Assembly (NCBI GenBank): GCA_031556065.1
Contig: JAVBTR010000063.1
Coordinates: 1 to 33,866, forward strand
Direction: 5' to 3'
DNA length: 33,866 nt
Origin: JAVBTR01 sp031556065
GTDB lineage: Bacteria > Bacillota > Clostridia > Christensenellales > Aristaeellaceae
A model generated the notes under the pieces. It did no database searches, had not been told where the DNA came from, and was given only the letters and a program-made list of their open reading frames with translations. Position numbers and translations under genes: made by a program. Shown piece by piece: positions 15,476 through 23,144 of this stretch. Position 1 is the first letter of the stretch. Every line of letters begins with the position of its first letter.

Positions 15476-16384
15476 TTAAAACAGGGCATCCACAAACTCC
15501 TTGGCGTCAAAGGGCTGCAAGTCGTCTATCCCTTCCCCAACCCCAATATACCAAACCGGCACCTCCAGCTCCTGCCTGATGGCAATGGCAATGCCGCCCT
15601 TGGCTGTCCCATCCAGCTTGGTAAGCACAATCCCGTTAATCTGCACAATTTCTTTAAACGCCTTGGCCTGGTTAAGCCCATTTTGCCCGGTGGTGGCATC
15701 CAGAACCAGAATGCACCGCGCGTCTGCTTCCGGGTATTCCTTATCGATCACCCGGCGCATTTTATTCAGTTCATCCATCAGATTCTTTTTATTATGCAGC
15801 CTTCCCGCCGTGTCCACGATCAGCAAATCCGCTTTTCGCGCCTTGGCAGACTGCACCGCGTCATACACCACCGCCGCCGGGTCTGCCCCCTCCTGGTGGC
15901 GCACAATCGGCACATGGGCCCGTTCCGCCCAAATGGAAAGCTGGTCTGCCGCAGCGGCCCTGAACGTATCCGCCGCAGCCAGCATCACGGTTCTCCCAAT
16001 AGCCTGAAACCTTAGGGCCATTTTCCCAATGGTGGTGGTTTTCCCAACCCCGTTAACCCCCACCACAAACATCACCATGGGCCATTTAAGGGGCGGCCTG
16101 GGAATATCCATCTGCTCTACCAGAATCTGTTTAAACACATCCTTGGCCCGGAGGGTATCTTTAATCCCCTGATCCTTAAGCCGTTTTTGAAGTTCATCAA
16201 TAATCAGGTTCGTGGCCTTGACCCCTACGTCCGCCATAATGAGAATATCCGTCAGCTCTTCAAAAAAGTCCTCATCCACGTTCCGGGACTGCTCTACCAG
16301 TTCATCTACCCGTTCCGTTAAGTTGCCCCGGGTCTTACTCAAGCCCTCCCGCAGCCGCGCAAACAGGCCCTTTTTCTCTGTCAT
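15476..16384 (-). CDS. ftsY: Signal recognition particle receptor FtsY
   Basis: A 302-residue SRP GTPase that docks ribosome-SRP complexes at the membrane for co-translational insertion. The N domain is helical. The G domain shows GVNGVGKTTT at about 109-118, DTFRAAAADQL, DTAGR at about 191-195, TKLDGTAKGG and a closing GVGEGIDDLQPF typical of FtsY. It lacks the long acidic A domain of the E. coli protein, which is normal in Firmicutes. ATG 16384 lies nine bases from GGAGG; an in-frame ATG at 16390 is too close to it. The gene follows smc with 15 bases between, completing the classical rnc-smc-ftsY unit. Confidence 0.96.
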   Translation of the reverse strand: MTEKKGLFARLREGLSKTRGNLTERVDELVEQSRNVDEDFFEELTDILIMADVGVKATNLIIDELQKRLKDQGIKDTLRAKDVFKQILVEQMDIPRPPLKWPMVMFVVGVNGVGKTTTIGKMALRFQAIGRTVMLAAADTFRAAAADQLSIWAERAHVPIVRHQEGADPAAVVYDAVQSAKARKADLLIVDTAGRLHNKKNLMDELNKMRRVIDKEYPEADARCILVLDATTGQNGLNQAKAFKEIVQINGIVLTKLDGTAKGGIAIAIRQELEVPVWYIGVGEGIDDLQPFDAKEFVDALF

Positions 16385-16399
16385 ATCCATGTTCCTCCG

Positions 16400-19300
16400 T
16401 TAGTTTTCGTAATCGGTTAAATTTACCGATACCATTTTGGAAACGCCCTGCTCCTCCATGGCCACGCCGTACAGCGCATCGCAGTGCTCCATGGTGCCCT
16501 TGCGGTGGGTTACCACCACGAACTGGGTCTTTTCACTGTATTCTACCAGATAATCAGCAAAATAGCCAATATTGGCTTCATCCAGCGCGGCCTCGATTTC
16601 ATCCAGTATGCAAAAGGGCGTTGCCTTCAATTTCAGCATGGCAAACAAGATCGCAATGGCGCACAGGGCCCTTTCCCCGCCCGATAGCAGCGAAAGCAAT
16701 TGCAGCTTTTTCCCCGGCGGCTGGGCGATAATCTCAATGCCGCAGTTCAGTGCGTCGCTGGGGTCTTGCAGCTTCAGTTCCGCGTGCCCACCCCCGAACA
16801 GGCGCACAAAGGTTTCTTTAAAATACCCCTGCATCAAGGCAAACTGGCTTACAAACTGCTTTTCCATCTGGGTTTCAAGCCGCGCGATCAAGTCCTCCAA
16901 GTCGCTTTTCGCTGTGAGCAGGTCCTGCTTTTGCTGGATCAGCTCATCGTATCGGGCCTTGGTATCGGCGTATTCCTCGATGGCCCCTACGTTCACCGGC
17001 CCCAGGGAGCGGATATTGCTTCTTAATTCCTGGGCCCGCTTTTCCCCCTGGGTCAGTTCGAACTTGCCCTCTTGGCGGAACTCCTCCGCGCCCTGGTAGG
17101 TCAGTTCATAGGTGTTCCAAATCCGCTCCTGCATGGCCGTCAGTTCGCTTTCCTGCTTGGCCTTTTGCAGTTCCACCTGGTGGTGGCGTTCGCTTTCCGT
17201 GGCCACAGACTGATGAATCTGCTCGATGGCCTTGTGAATAGCGTTGAGGCTTTCCTGCTTATTTTGCCTGGTTTCCTCGGTTTTTTGCACCATTTGCTCC
17301 GCTTCCTGCACTTTTACATACAGGCTTTGGGCTTTATCCTCCGTCTGGCTTTGGGTATTGCCGCTGCTTGCGATTTCCTTTTCCAAAGCGCCAATGTCTT
17401 CATCCGCCCGCCGGATTTTCAGCTCCACTGCCAAAATTTCCTGCTTCAGCCGTTCCGTATCCCGCTTTAAGGCGTTGGCCTCATGCTCCATCTTGGTGTA
17501 TTCCAAAAGCCTGAGGGTCAATTCTTCCCTGAAAGCCTCTTGCTTTTCCCGTGCCTCTTGGAAAATAAGCCGCAGGCTTTCGGTCTTCTCCTGCATGGCA
17601 GTGGTATCGCTTTCTCCGCTGCCCTGTTGGATGGCGATCCGCGCCAAATCCTCCTGAATGGAGCCGATGCTGTCGCTGATCTGCTCCTTGGCCTGCAAGG
17701 TGGCCTCTAACCGCATCTGCACGTTATCCAACTGCGCCTGGGCCGCCGAAACCCGTTCCTGTTCCCGGGCCACTGCGATTTCTTCCTGGTGCATCTGGTA
17801 CATGGTTTCTTGCCTGGACAGCTTTAAGGCCTTGCGCTCTTCCTCCAAAGCATTTAAAACCACCTGCAGCTCTTGCCCTTGCTTGGCCTTTTGAACAATG
17901 CTGATTTTCAGCTCTTTAATTTCCCGCTCCCGGCCCAAGAAGCTGGAAGCCTTTTGCTGTACCGAGCCGCCTGTCATGGAGCCGCCGGAGTGCATGACAT
18001 CGCCCTCCAAGGTCACCAATCGAAAGGCGTGCTTGCCTGCACGCATGATGGCAATGCCCGCATCCAAGTCCTTGGCCACCACCGTGCGGCCCAACAGGTT
18101 TTCAATAATGGGCTGGTATTCTTTACTAAAGCTCACCAGCTCCGAAGCCAGGCCCACGCAGCCGGGCATAGACAGCACCCGCCGTTCATCCGTGCTTAGC
18201 ACCTTGCCCCGAATGGTGCTCATAGGCAGAAACGTAGCCCTGCCCAGCCGGTTCTGCCTTAAATAACCGATCAAATCCTTAGCGGATTTTTCATCCTCCG
18301 TTACAATGTTTTGCAGCGTGGCCCCCAGCACCATATCCATGGCTGTTTCCAATTCCTTGGGCACAGACAAAAGCATGGCCACCACATCCCGCACACCGGG
18401 CATGTTGGTTTTTTTAGCGTAGGTCAACGCCTGCTTAACCGATTGGTAATACCCCTCATACCCAGAGGCCATTTCCTCCAATACATGCAGGCGGCTTTCC
18501 ATGCTCTTCCCTTCCTGCATAGTCCGCTGCATTTCCCCTGTAGCCGATTGAACTTTATCCCCCAAAGCATGAACCTGCTCGTCCGTCTGCCGCGCCTTTT
18601 CCTTCAGGCTTTCAAACACCGTGGCAACTGTGGCTTTTTGGACCGTGGCGGCTTGATAATTAGTCCTTGTCTCTTCAAGGGACGCTTCCAATTCCCCAGC
18701 GCTTTGTTCAATTTCAATAAGGCGCTTTTCCATCTGCGCCATCACAGCCTGCTGCCGTGCCTCCACTGCCTTTAAGTTCGACACCCGGTTCATGGCGTCG
18801 ATCACTGCGGCTTTATGTTCTTCCAAAGCAGTTTCGCTATCCAGCGCCAGCTGCGCCGCGTCCTTCAGCGCCTGCTCTTTTGCTTCCAGCTCCTTTTTAT
18901 AGGCCGAAAGCAGTTCATCCTGCTTGGTAACCCCGCCAAAGGATTCATCGTTCATTTCCTTCAGCGCCTGGGCCTTTTCCATATCCTCAAACCGCTGGGC
19001 TTGCAGCCGTTCCAGGTTCTCCTGGCGGTTCTTTTTTTCGATCTCATACCGCTGAACCCGGCCTTTTTCCTCGTGGTATTCATTGGTAACAAGCTGCAGG
19101 CCCTGGCGCAACGAGGTCAGCGCCATTTCCAGCTGGGCCACCTGGGTTTCCATTTCATCCCGCTGCTGGTTTTTTTCCGCCGCCTCAAAATCCGCCTGGC
19201 TTAACACCGCCTCCAGATTGGCCAATGTGCCCGAAAGCTCCCCGATCCGCTCCTTGATTTTATCATGGCGGATCAGAAATATGTTCAGCTCCAGCGCCTT

Positions 19301-19966
19301 TAATTCTTCCGAAAGCTTTAAATAGGTTCTGGCCGTGTCCGCCTGCTTTTCCAAAGGCCCGATACGGTTTTCCAGTTCATCTGCAATGTCTTCTACCCGG
19401 CTAAGGTTATCCATGGTGCGGTCCAGCTTATGCTCCGATTCTTCCTTCCGGCTTTTGAAGTTCACAATGCCCGCCGCTTCTTCAAACACCTTGCGCCGGT
19501 CTTCTCCCTTCTGGGAAAGAATTTCGTCTATACGGCCCTGGCCGATAATGGAATAGCCTTCCTTGCCAATGCCTGTATCCCGAAAAAGCCCGATCACGTC
19601 CTTTAAACGGCAGGCGGTTTTGTTAATATAGTATTCCGAATCCCCATTGCGGAAAACCCGGCGTGTAATCATTACTTCCCCGTAATCCACCGGCAGGAAA
19701 TGGTCCTCATTATCAAAAACCAGCGAAACCTCGCAGTAGGTCATGGCCTTGCGCTTTTGGGTGCCGCCGAAGATAATATCCTCCATCTTACCGCCCCGGA
19801 GGGTCTTGGCGCTCTGTTCCCCCAGCACCCAGCGTACCGCGTCGCCAATATTGCTTTTACCCGATCCGTTAGGGCCTACAATCCCCGTAATGCCCTCATT
19901 AAACACGATCTCCGTGCGCTGGGCGAAGGATTTAAAGCCGTATATCTCTAGCTTTTTAAGCCGCAT
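16400..19966 (-). CDS. smc: Chromosome segregation ATPase SMC
   Basis: A full-length SMC of 1188 residues. It has the N-terminal P-loop GPNGSGKSNI at about 32-41, two long coiled-coil arms, and a hinge at about 520-640 including MDMVLGATLQNIV and GRATFLP. The C-terminal head carries the signature LLSGGERAL, Walker B FCILDEIEAALDEAN and the D/H-loop VVVTHRKGTMEHCD. It condenses and aligns sister chromosomes, normally with ScpA and ScpB, which are not in this window. Its ATG sits four bases past the rnc stop, and its GGAG lies inside the end of rnc, so the genes are translationally coupled. The antisense strand holds many open frames, which are by-products of its codon use. Confidence 0.97.
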   Translation of the reverse strand: MRLKKLEIYGFKSFAQRTEIVFNEGITGIVGPNGSGKSNIGDAVRWVLGEQSAKTLRGGKMEDIIFGGTQKRKAMTYCEVSLVFDNEDHFLPVDYGEVMITRRVFRNGDSEYYINKTACRLKDVIGLFRDTGIGKEGYSIIGQGRIDEILSQKGEDRRKVFEEAAGIVNFKSRKEESEHKLDRTMDNLSRVEDIADELENRIGPLEKQADTARTYLKLSEELKALELNIFLIRHDKIKERIGELSGTLANLEAVLSQADFEAAEKNQQRDEMETQVAQLEMALTSLRQGLQLVTNEYHEEKGRVQRYEIEKKNRQENLERLQAQRFEDMEKAQALKEMNDESFGGVTKQDELLSAYKKELEAKEQALKDAAQLALDSETALEEHKAAVIDAMNRVSNLKAVEARQQAVMAQMEKRLIEIEQSAGELEASLEETRTNYQAATVQKATVATVFESLKEKARQTDEQVHALGDKVQSATGEMQRTMQEGKSMESRLHVLEEMASGYEGYYQSVKQALTYAKKTNMPGVRDVVAMLLSVPKELETAMDMVLGATLQNIVTEDEKSAKDLIGYLRQNRLGRATFLPMSTIRGKVLSTDERRVLSMPGCVGLASELVSFSKEYQPIIENLLGRTVVAKDLDAGIAIMRAGKHAFRLVTLEGDVMHSGGSMTGGSVQQKASSFLGREREIKELKISIVQKAKQGQELQVVLNALEEERKALKLSRQETMYQMHQEEIAVAREQERVSAAQAQLDNVQMRLEATLQAKEQISDSIGSIQEDLARIAIQQGSGESDTTAMQEKTESLRLIFQEAREKQEAFREELTLRLLEYTKMEHEANALKRDTERLKQEILAVELKIRRADEDIGALEKEIASSGNTQSQTEDKAQSLYVKVQEAEQMVQKTEETRQNKQESLNAIHKAIEQIHQSVATESERHHQVELQKAKQESELTAMQERIWNTYELTYQGAEEFRQEGKFELTQGEKRAQELRSNIRSLGPVNVGAIEEYADTKARYDELIQQKQDLLTAKSDLEDLIARLETQMEKQFVSQFALMQGYFKETFVRLFGGGHAELKLQDPSDALNCGIEIIAQPPGKKLQLLSLLSGGERALCAIAILFAMLKLKATPFCILDEIEAALDEANIGYFADYLVEYSEKTQFVVVTHRKGTMEHCDALYGVAMEEQGVSKMVSVNLTDYEN

Positions 19967-19969
19967 CGA

Positions 19970-20629
19970 TCACTCCACCCGGCCTTTCAAAAGGCCCAGG
20001 GCTTCCATGGCCCCTTCCTGCTCCGCCTGCTTCTTGGTTTTACCAACACCCCGGCCTATTGCCTGGCCGCCTACCAGCACCGCCACCGTAAACACCCGGT
20101 CATGAGGCGGGCCATCTTGGCCGATCAGTTCATACGCGGGCGTTTTTTGCCCCTGAGCCTGCAGGTATTCTTGCAAAGCGCCCTTGTAGTCATGGGTCGA
20201 TTCCGGCGGGTTTTCCAGCGTAGGCCAAAGCCCTTCAAACACCCTTTTCGCGCTTTCCATGCCTCCGTCTAAATACACGGCTGCCAACAAAGCCTCCACC
20301 CCGTCTGCCAGAATGCTGCTTTTTTCGCGCCCCCCTGTCAGCTCCTCGCCTTTATCCATTTTTAAGCATCTGCCCAGGTCAATCCGCCTGGCGATATCGC
20401 TCAAGGCCGCTTCGCACACCAACGTTGCCCGCCGGTGGGTCAAGCCGCCTTCCCGTTCCTTGGGGTAGAACGAGTAGAGCCGATCGCTCATTAAAAACTG
20501 CAGCACCGCATCCCCCAGAAATTCCAAACGTTGGTTGTCCTCAGCCCCAAAGGAAGGGTGGGTCAGGGCGGTTTGCAGCAATCGGATATCTTTAAATGTA
20601 TAGCCTATTTGTGCCATTAGCTTCTTCAT
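19970..20629 (-). CDS. rnc: Ribonuclease III
   Basis: A 219-residue double-strand-specific endonuclease that processes rRNA precursors and structured mRNAs. The nuclease domain has the signature NQRLEFLGDAVL at 32-43 (E36, D40) and the second metal site ILADGVEALLAA (D109, E112). A double-stranded RNA-binding domain occupies about 146-215, with the characteristic GVGKTKKQAEQEGA end. ATG 20629 is preceded by AGAGG with a five-base gap. The 84-base spacer from acpP contains a 21-bp hairpin in the RNA strand, a plausible target of the enzyme itself. Confidence 0.96.
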   Translation of the reverse strand: MKKLMAQIGYTFKDIRLLQTALTHPSFGAEDNQRLEFLGDAVLQFLMSDRLYSFYPKEREGGLTHRRATLVCEAALSDIARRIDLGRCLKMDKGEELTGGREKSSILADGVEALLAAVYLDGGMESAKRVFEGLWPTLENPPESTHDYKGALQEYLQAQGQKTPAYELIGQDGPPHDRVFTVAVLVGGQAIGRGVGKTKKQAEQEGAMEALGLLKGRVE

Positions 20630-20647
20630 GTATACCTCTGCATTTTT

Positions 20648-20694
20648 GCGAGAGAAGGGTCTTCTTTTAGAAAAAAAGAAAACCCTTCTCTCAC
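20648..20694 (-). promoter_or_regulatory. Long mRNA hairpin before rnc (candidate RNase III site)
   Basis: In the leftward transcript 20694-20674 pairs with 20668-20648 over 21 positions with a five-base loop. Two of the pairs (20693/20649 and 20681/20661) are U-G wobbles, which in the opposite strand would be C-A mismatches, so pairing favours the leftward RNA. No T run follows, so it does not look like a terminator. It starts 20 bases after the acpP stop and ends 19 bases before the rnc start codon. Confidence 0.6.
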
Positions 20695-20713
20695 GCTCTT
20701 ATCCCAAAAAATC

Positions 20714-20941
20714 TTATTGATGGGCCTCGATGTACTTCACTACGTCGCCAACGGTTTTCAGGTTCATAATGGCGTCGTCTTCCACCATCATGCCGAACTT
20801 GTCTTCCAGGTCCATGATCATGACCATGATGTTGGCGCTGTCAGCCTTTAAATCTTCCACCAGGCGGGCATCAGCGGTCACTTTTTCAACAGGCACTTTA
20901 AGCTGTTTTGCGATCATTTCGGTTACGGTCTGTGCAGTCAT
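20714..20941 (-). CDS. acpP: Acyl carrier protein
   Basis: A 75-residue acidic four-helix protein that carries fatty acyl chains on a phosphopantetheine arm. The attachment serine is Ser35 in DLKADSANIM. The usual DSLD is DSAN here, a variant I believe occurs in some Clostridia. Helix II (MVMIMDLEDKFG) and the closing TVGDVVKYIE match the family. The start has AAAGGAG ten bases upstream. It lies 26 bases after plsX, the common plsX-acpP order, and is transcribed into rnc through the hairpin spacer. With the altered motif, a carrier role in another pathway cannot be excluded, but context favours fatty acid synthesis. Confidence 0.93.
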   Translation of the reverse strand: MTAQTVTEMIAKQLKVPVEKVTADARLVEDLKADSANIMVMIMDLEDKFGMMVEDDAIMNLKTVGDVVKYIEAHQ

Positions 20942-20967
20942 TTTAAAATCGCTCCTTTATTATTGCA

Positions 20968-21993
20968 TTATTTATCATTATCTTGCACGGTTTCGGGCAA
21001 GGCAATGTCCTTTAGTTTGTCCGTGATTTTTTCCACCACGCCGCCAGCAATCATGTTCATGGCCTGATAGATGGCGCAGGCGATAGCGTGGCCGTTGCTG
21101 GAACCATGGGCCTTCACCACCGCGCCCTGGACGCCCAACAGGGGCGCGCCGCCTACCTCCGTATAATCCATTTTCTTGGCCACCCGTTTAAACGCGGGCT
21201 TCAAAAGCAGGCCGCCCATTTTGCCCCTTGTATCGGCCATGACCTCTGTTTTAATAATGCCCATCAGCGTGCCTGCCACGCCCTCCATGAACTTCAGCAC
21301 CACATTGCCGGAAAAGCCATCGGCCACGATCACGTCTGCTTTATCGTATGTAATATCCCGGGCTTCAATGTTACCTACGAAGTTGTAAGGCGCTTTTTCC
21401 ATCATGGGATAGGTTTCTTTAACCAGCTGGTTGCCCTTTTCCGCCTCCGCACCAATGTTAAGAAGGCCCACGCGGGGCTGGTTCATGTTCATTACACCCT
21501 GCATATACGCATGGCCCATCAGCCCAAACTGGCTTAGCCAATAGGGCTGGCAATCCACGTTGGCGCCGCAGTCGATTAAAAGGAAATAACCTTTGCCATT
21601 GGGCATCAGGGGCGCCAAGGCAGGCCTTTCAATGCCCGGAATCCGGCCCAGGCGGAACATGGCGCCGGCCAAAACGCCGCCGGTCGACCCTGCAGAAACA
21701 AACCCATCGGCCAATTTATCGCGTACAGCCAGCATCCCCATTACAATGGCGGATTTCGTCTTTTTTCGCACAGCCATCACAGGGGATTCGTGGTTGGTAA
21801 TGGTTTCGGTGGCATCCACCAAAGTGATGCGGCCGCGCACATCCTGGCAGTCCTTTAACAAAGGCTCCATCTCCGTGATTGGGCCCGCTAAAGTGATTTC
21901 CAGTTCATTGCGTGCCCGAAGCGCTTCAATCGCCCCTGATACCGGCGCTAAAGGGGCATCATCTCCGCCTGTAGCATCTAAGTAAATACGCAT
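20968..21993 (-). CDS. plsX: Phosphate acyltransferase PlsX
   Basis: A 341-residue enzyme that converts acyl-ACP to acyl-phosphate, the first step of phospholipid synthesis in most Firmicutes. Recognisable parts are MRIYLDATGGDDAP at the N-terminus, FVSAGSTGGVLAGA, LIDCGANVDC, GNIEARDI and the GGAPLLGVQGAVVKAHGSS segment near the C-terminus. Several in-frame starts exist. Position 21993 is chosen because the promoter at 22029-22058 would put the transcript start near 22022, which excludes the AGGAG at 22023-22027, and a GGGGGT lies about seven bases before this ATG. ATG 21999 or 22010 remain possible. It heads the leftward plsX-acpP-rnc-smc-ftsY run. Confidence 0.94.
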   Translation of the reverse strand: MRIYLDATGGDDAPLAPVSGAIEALRARNELEITLAGPITEMEPLLKDCQDVRGRITLVDATETITNHESPVMAVRKKTKSAIVMGMLAVRDKLADGFVSAGSTGGVLAGAMFRLGRIPGIERPALAPLMPNGKGYFLLIDCGANVDCQPYWLSQFGLMGHAYMQGVMNMNQPRVGLLNIGAEAEKGNQLVKETYPMMEKAPYNFVGNIEARDITYDKADVIVADGFSGNVVLKFMEGVAGTLMGIIKTEVMADTRGKMGGLLLKPAFKRVAKKMDYTEVGGAPLLGVQGAVVKAHGSSNGHAIACAIYQAMNMIAGGVVEKITDKLKDIALPETVQDNDK

Positions 21994-22028
21994 TTCCATA
22001 CCCCCAACCATTGCGAATAATTCTCCTA

Positions 22029-22058
22029 ATTGTATCACAAAAAGGAAGCGATTGACAA
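22029..22058 (-). promoter_or_regulatory. Promoter of the plsX operon
   Basis: Read leftward: -35 TTGTCA (22058-22053), an 18-base spacer, -10 TACAAT (22034-22029). The -35 overlaps that of the rightward promoter by five bases. Confidence 0.75.
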
Positions 22059-22080
22059 GCCACGGATTATTTTAGATAAT
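22052..22080 (+). promoter_or_regulatory. Promoter of the pectin operon
   Basis: -35 TTGACA (22052-22057), a 17-base spacer, -10 GATAAT (22075-22080). It is back to back with the plsX promoter and uses the same TTGACAA core read in the other direction. Confidence 0.75.
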
Positions 22081-22115
22081 ATAAGGTAATTCATTTATTT
22101 TGGAGGACTTTGCTC

Positions 22116-23144
22116 ATGGAAAAGATCCGTCTGGCCGTTGTTGGCAGCGGCTGGCGCGCATTGTTTTTTCTGCGCTGCGCCAAGTTTCTACCTGACAGGT
22201 TTACTTTATGCGGCGTGGTAACCACCAATCCCGAAAAAGCCCAACAGTTCAAGGAAGTCTTTTGTGTAAATATCTATGAAACCCTGGAAGCTCTTTTAGA
22301 AAAAGAAAGCCCCGAGTACGCCGTGGTTTCCGTTACAGCCTCCGCCGCTCCCACCGTTACGAAAAAGCTGATCGACAAAGGTATTCCGGTTTTACTTGAA
22401 ACCCCCGCTGTGCCGGAATTATTGGAGGTCTTGCCAGAAAACGCCCCGGTACAGATCGCGGAGCAGTATTTTCTGCGGCCCATGGAACAGGCAAGGCTCA
22501 ATTACCTGAAAAAGGGAACCCTGGGGGATGTGGTTCAAGCGCGGATTTCCTTTTGCAACGATTACCACGCCATAAGCCTGATTCGCAAGTATTTAAACGT
22601 AGGCTTTGCCCAATGCCAGATCACCGCGCAAAAGATCACCGTGCCCGGTTACCCCGGTTACGAGCGCGATGGCCTTTACAGTGAATGGGCGCTAAAAAAG
22701 CGGGAGCAGGTGATCGCCATATTGGATTTCGGCCACTGTGCAGGGATATACGATTATGAAACCATGCAGCACCGCTCTTTTATCCGCAGCCAGTTCACCC
22801 AGATAAAGGGCACCAAGGGGGAGCTGATGAACAGCGATATCCGCTACCTCACAGGGCCCGGTTCCTTCGTTCAATCCGCCTTTATCCGCCATGATATGGG
22901 CGCGGATGTGAATATCGAAGGCTTCGGCCTTAAGGGCATTTCCGGCGACAGCGCATGGCTTTATACCAACCCCTTTATCAATAGCCGCCTTAGCGATGAT
23001 GAAATCGGCGTGGCCGAAGCCATGGTTCGCATGGGTGAATTCGTGCGCACAGGCAAAGCCTTCTATTCCCTTGAAGAAGGCGCCCACGACATGCGTTTAA
23101 GCCGCCTTATTCAAAAAGCCATCGAAAAGGAGAATGCCTTATGA
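22116..23144 (+). CDS. Gfo/Idh/MocA-family oxidoreductase with altered EKP motif
   Basis: A 342-residue protein with an N-terminal NAD(P)-binding Rossmann fold (RLAVVGSGWRA, residues 5-14) and the C-terminal alpha/beta domain of the glucose-fructose oxidoreductase family. Members oxidise or epimerise sugars and sugar acids. The family's EKP motif, whose Lys contributes to cofactor and catalysis, reads ETP here at 95-97, so ordinary dehydrogenase activity is in doubt. ATG 22116 is nine bases after GGAGG (22102-22106). It is the first gene of the pectin operon, and its stop overlaps the GH43 start by four bases (ATGA). A role on a sugar acid or rhamnose derived from pectin is inference. Confidence 0.8.
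   Translation: MEKIRLAVVGSGWRALFFLRCAKFLPDRFTLCGVVTTNPEKAQQFKEVFCVNIYETLEALLEKESPEYAVVSVTASAAPTVTKKLIDKGIPVLLETPAVPELLEVLPENAPVQIAEQYFLRPMEQARLNYLKKGTLGDVVQARISFCNDYHAISLIRKYLNVGFAQCQITAQKITVPGYPGYERDGLYSEWALKKREQVIAILDFGHCAGIYDYETMQHRSFIRSQFTQIKGTKGELMNSDIRYLTGPGSFVQSAFIRHDMGADVNIEGFGLKGISGDSAWLYTNPFINSRLSDDEIGVAEAMVRMGEFVRTGKAFYSLEEGAHDMRLSRLIQKAIEKENAL

Noticed and set aside
16484..19951. Many long open frames antisense to smc
   Set aside because: They mirror codon bias of a full-length, clearly recognisable SMC gene, have no ribosome binding sites of note and no recognisable domains.
20648..20694. Rho-independent terminator after acpP
   Set aside because: The leftward strand has no T run after the stem (it continues GCAAAAATG), and the core operon would be cut in half.
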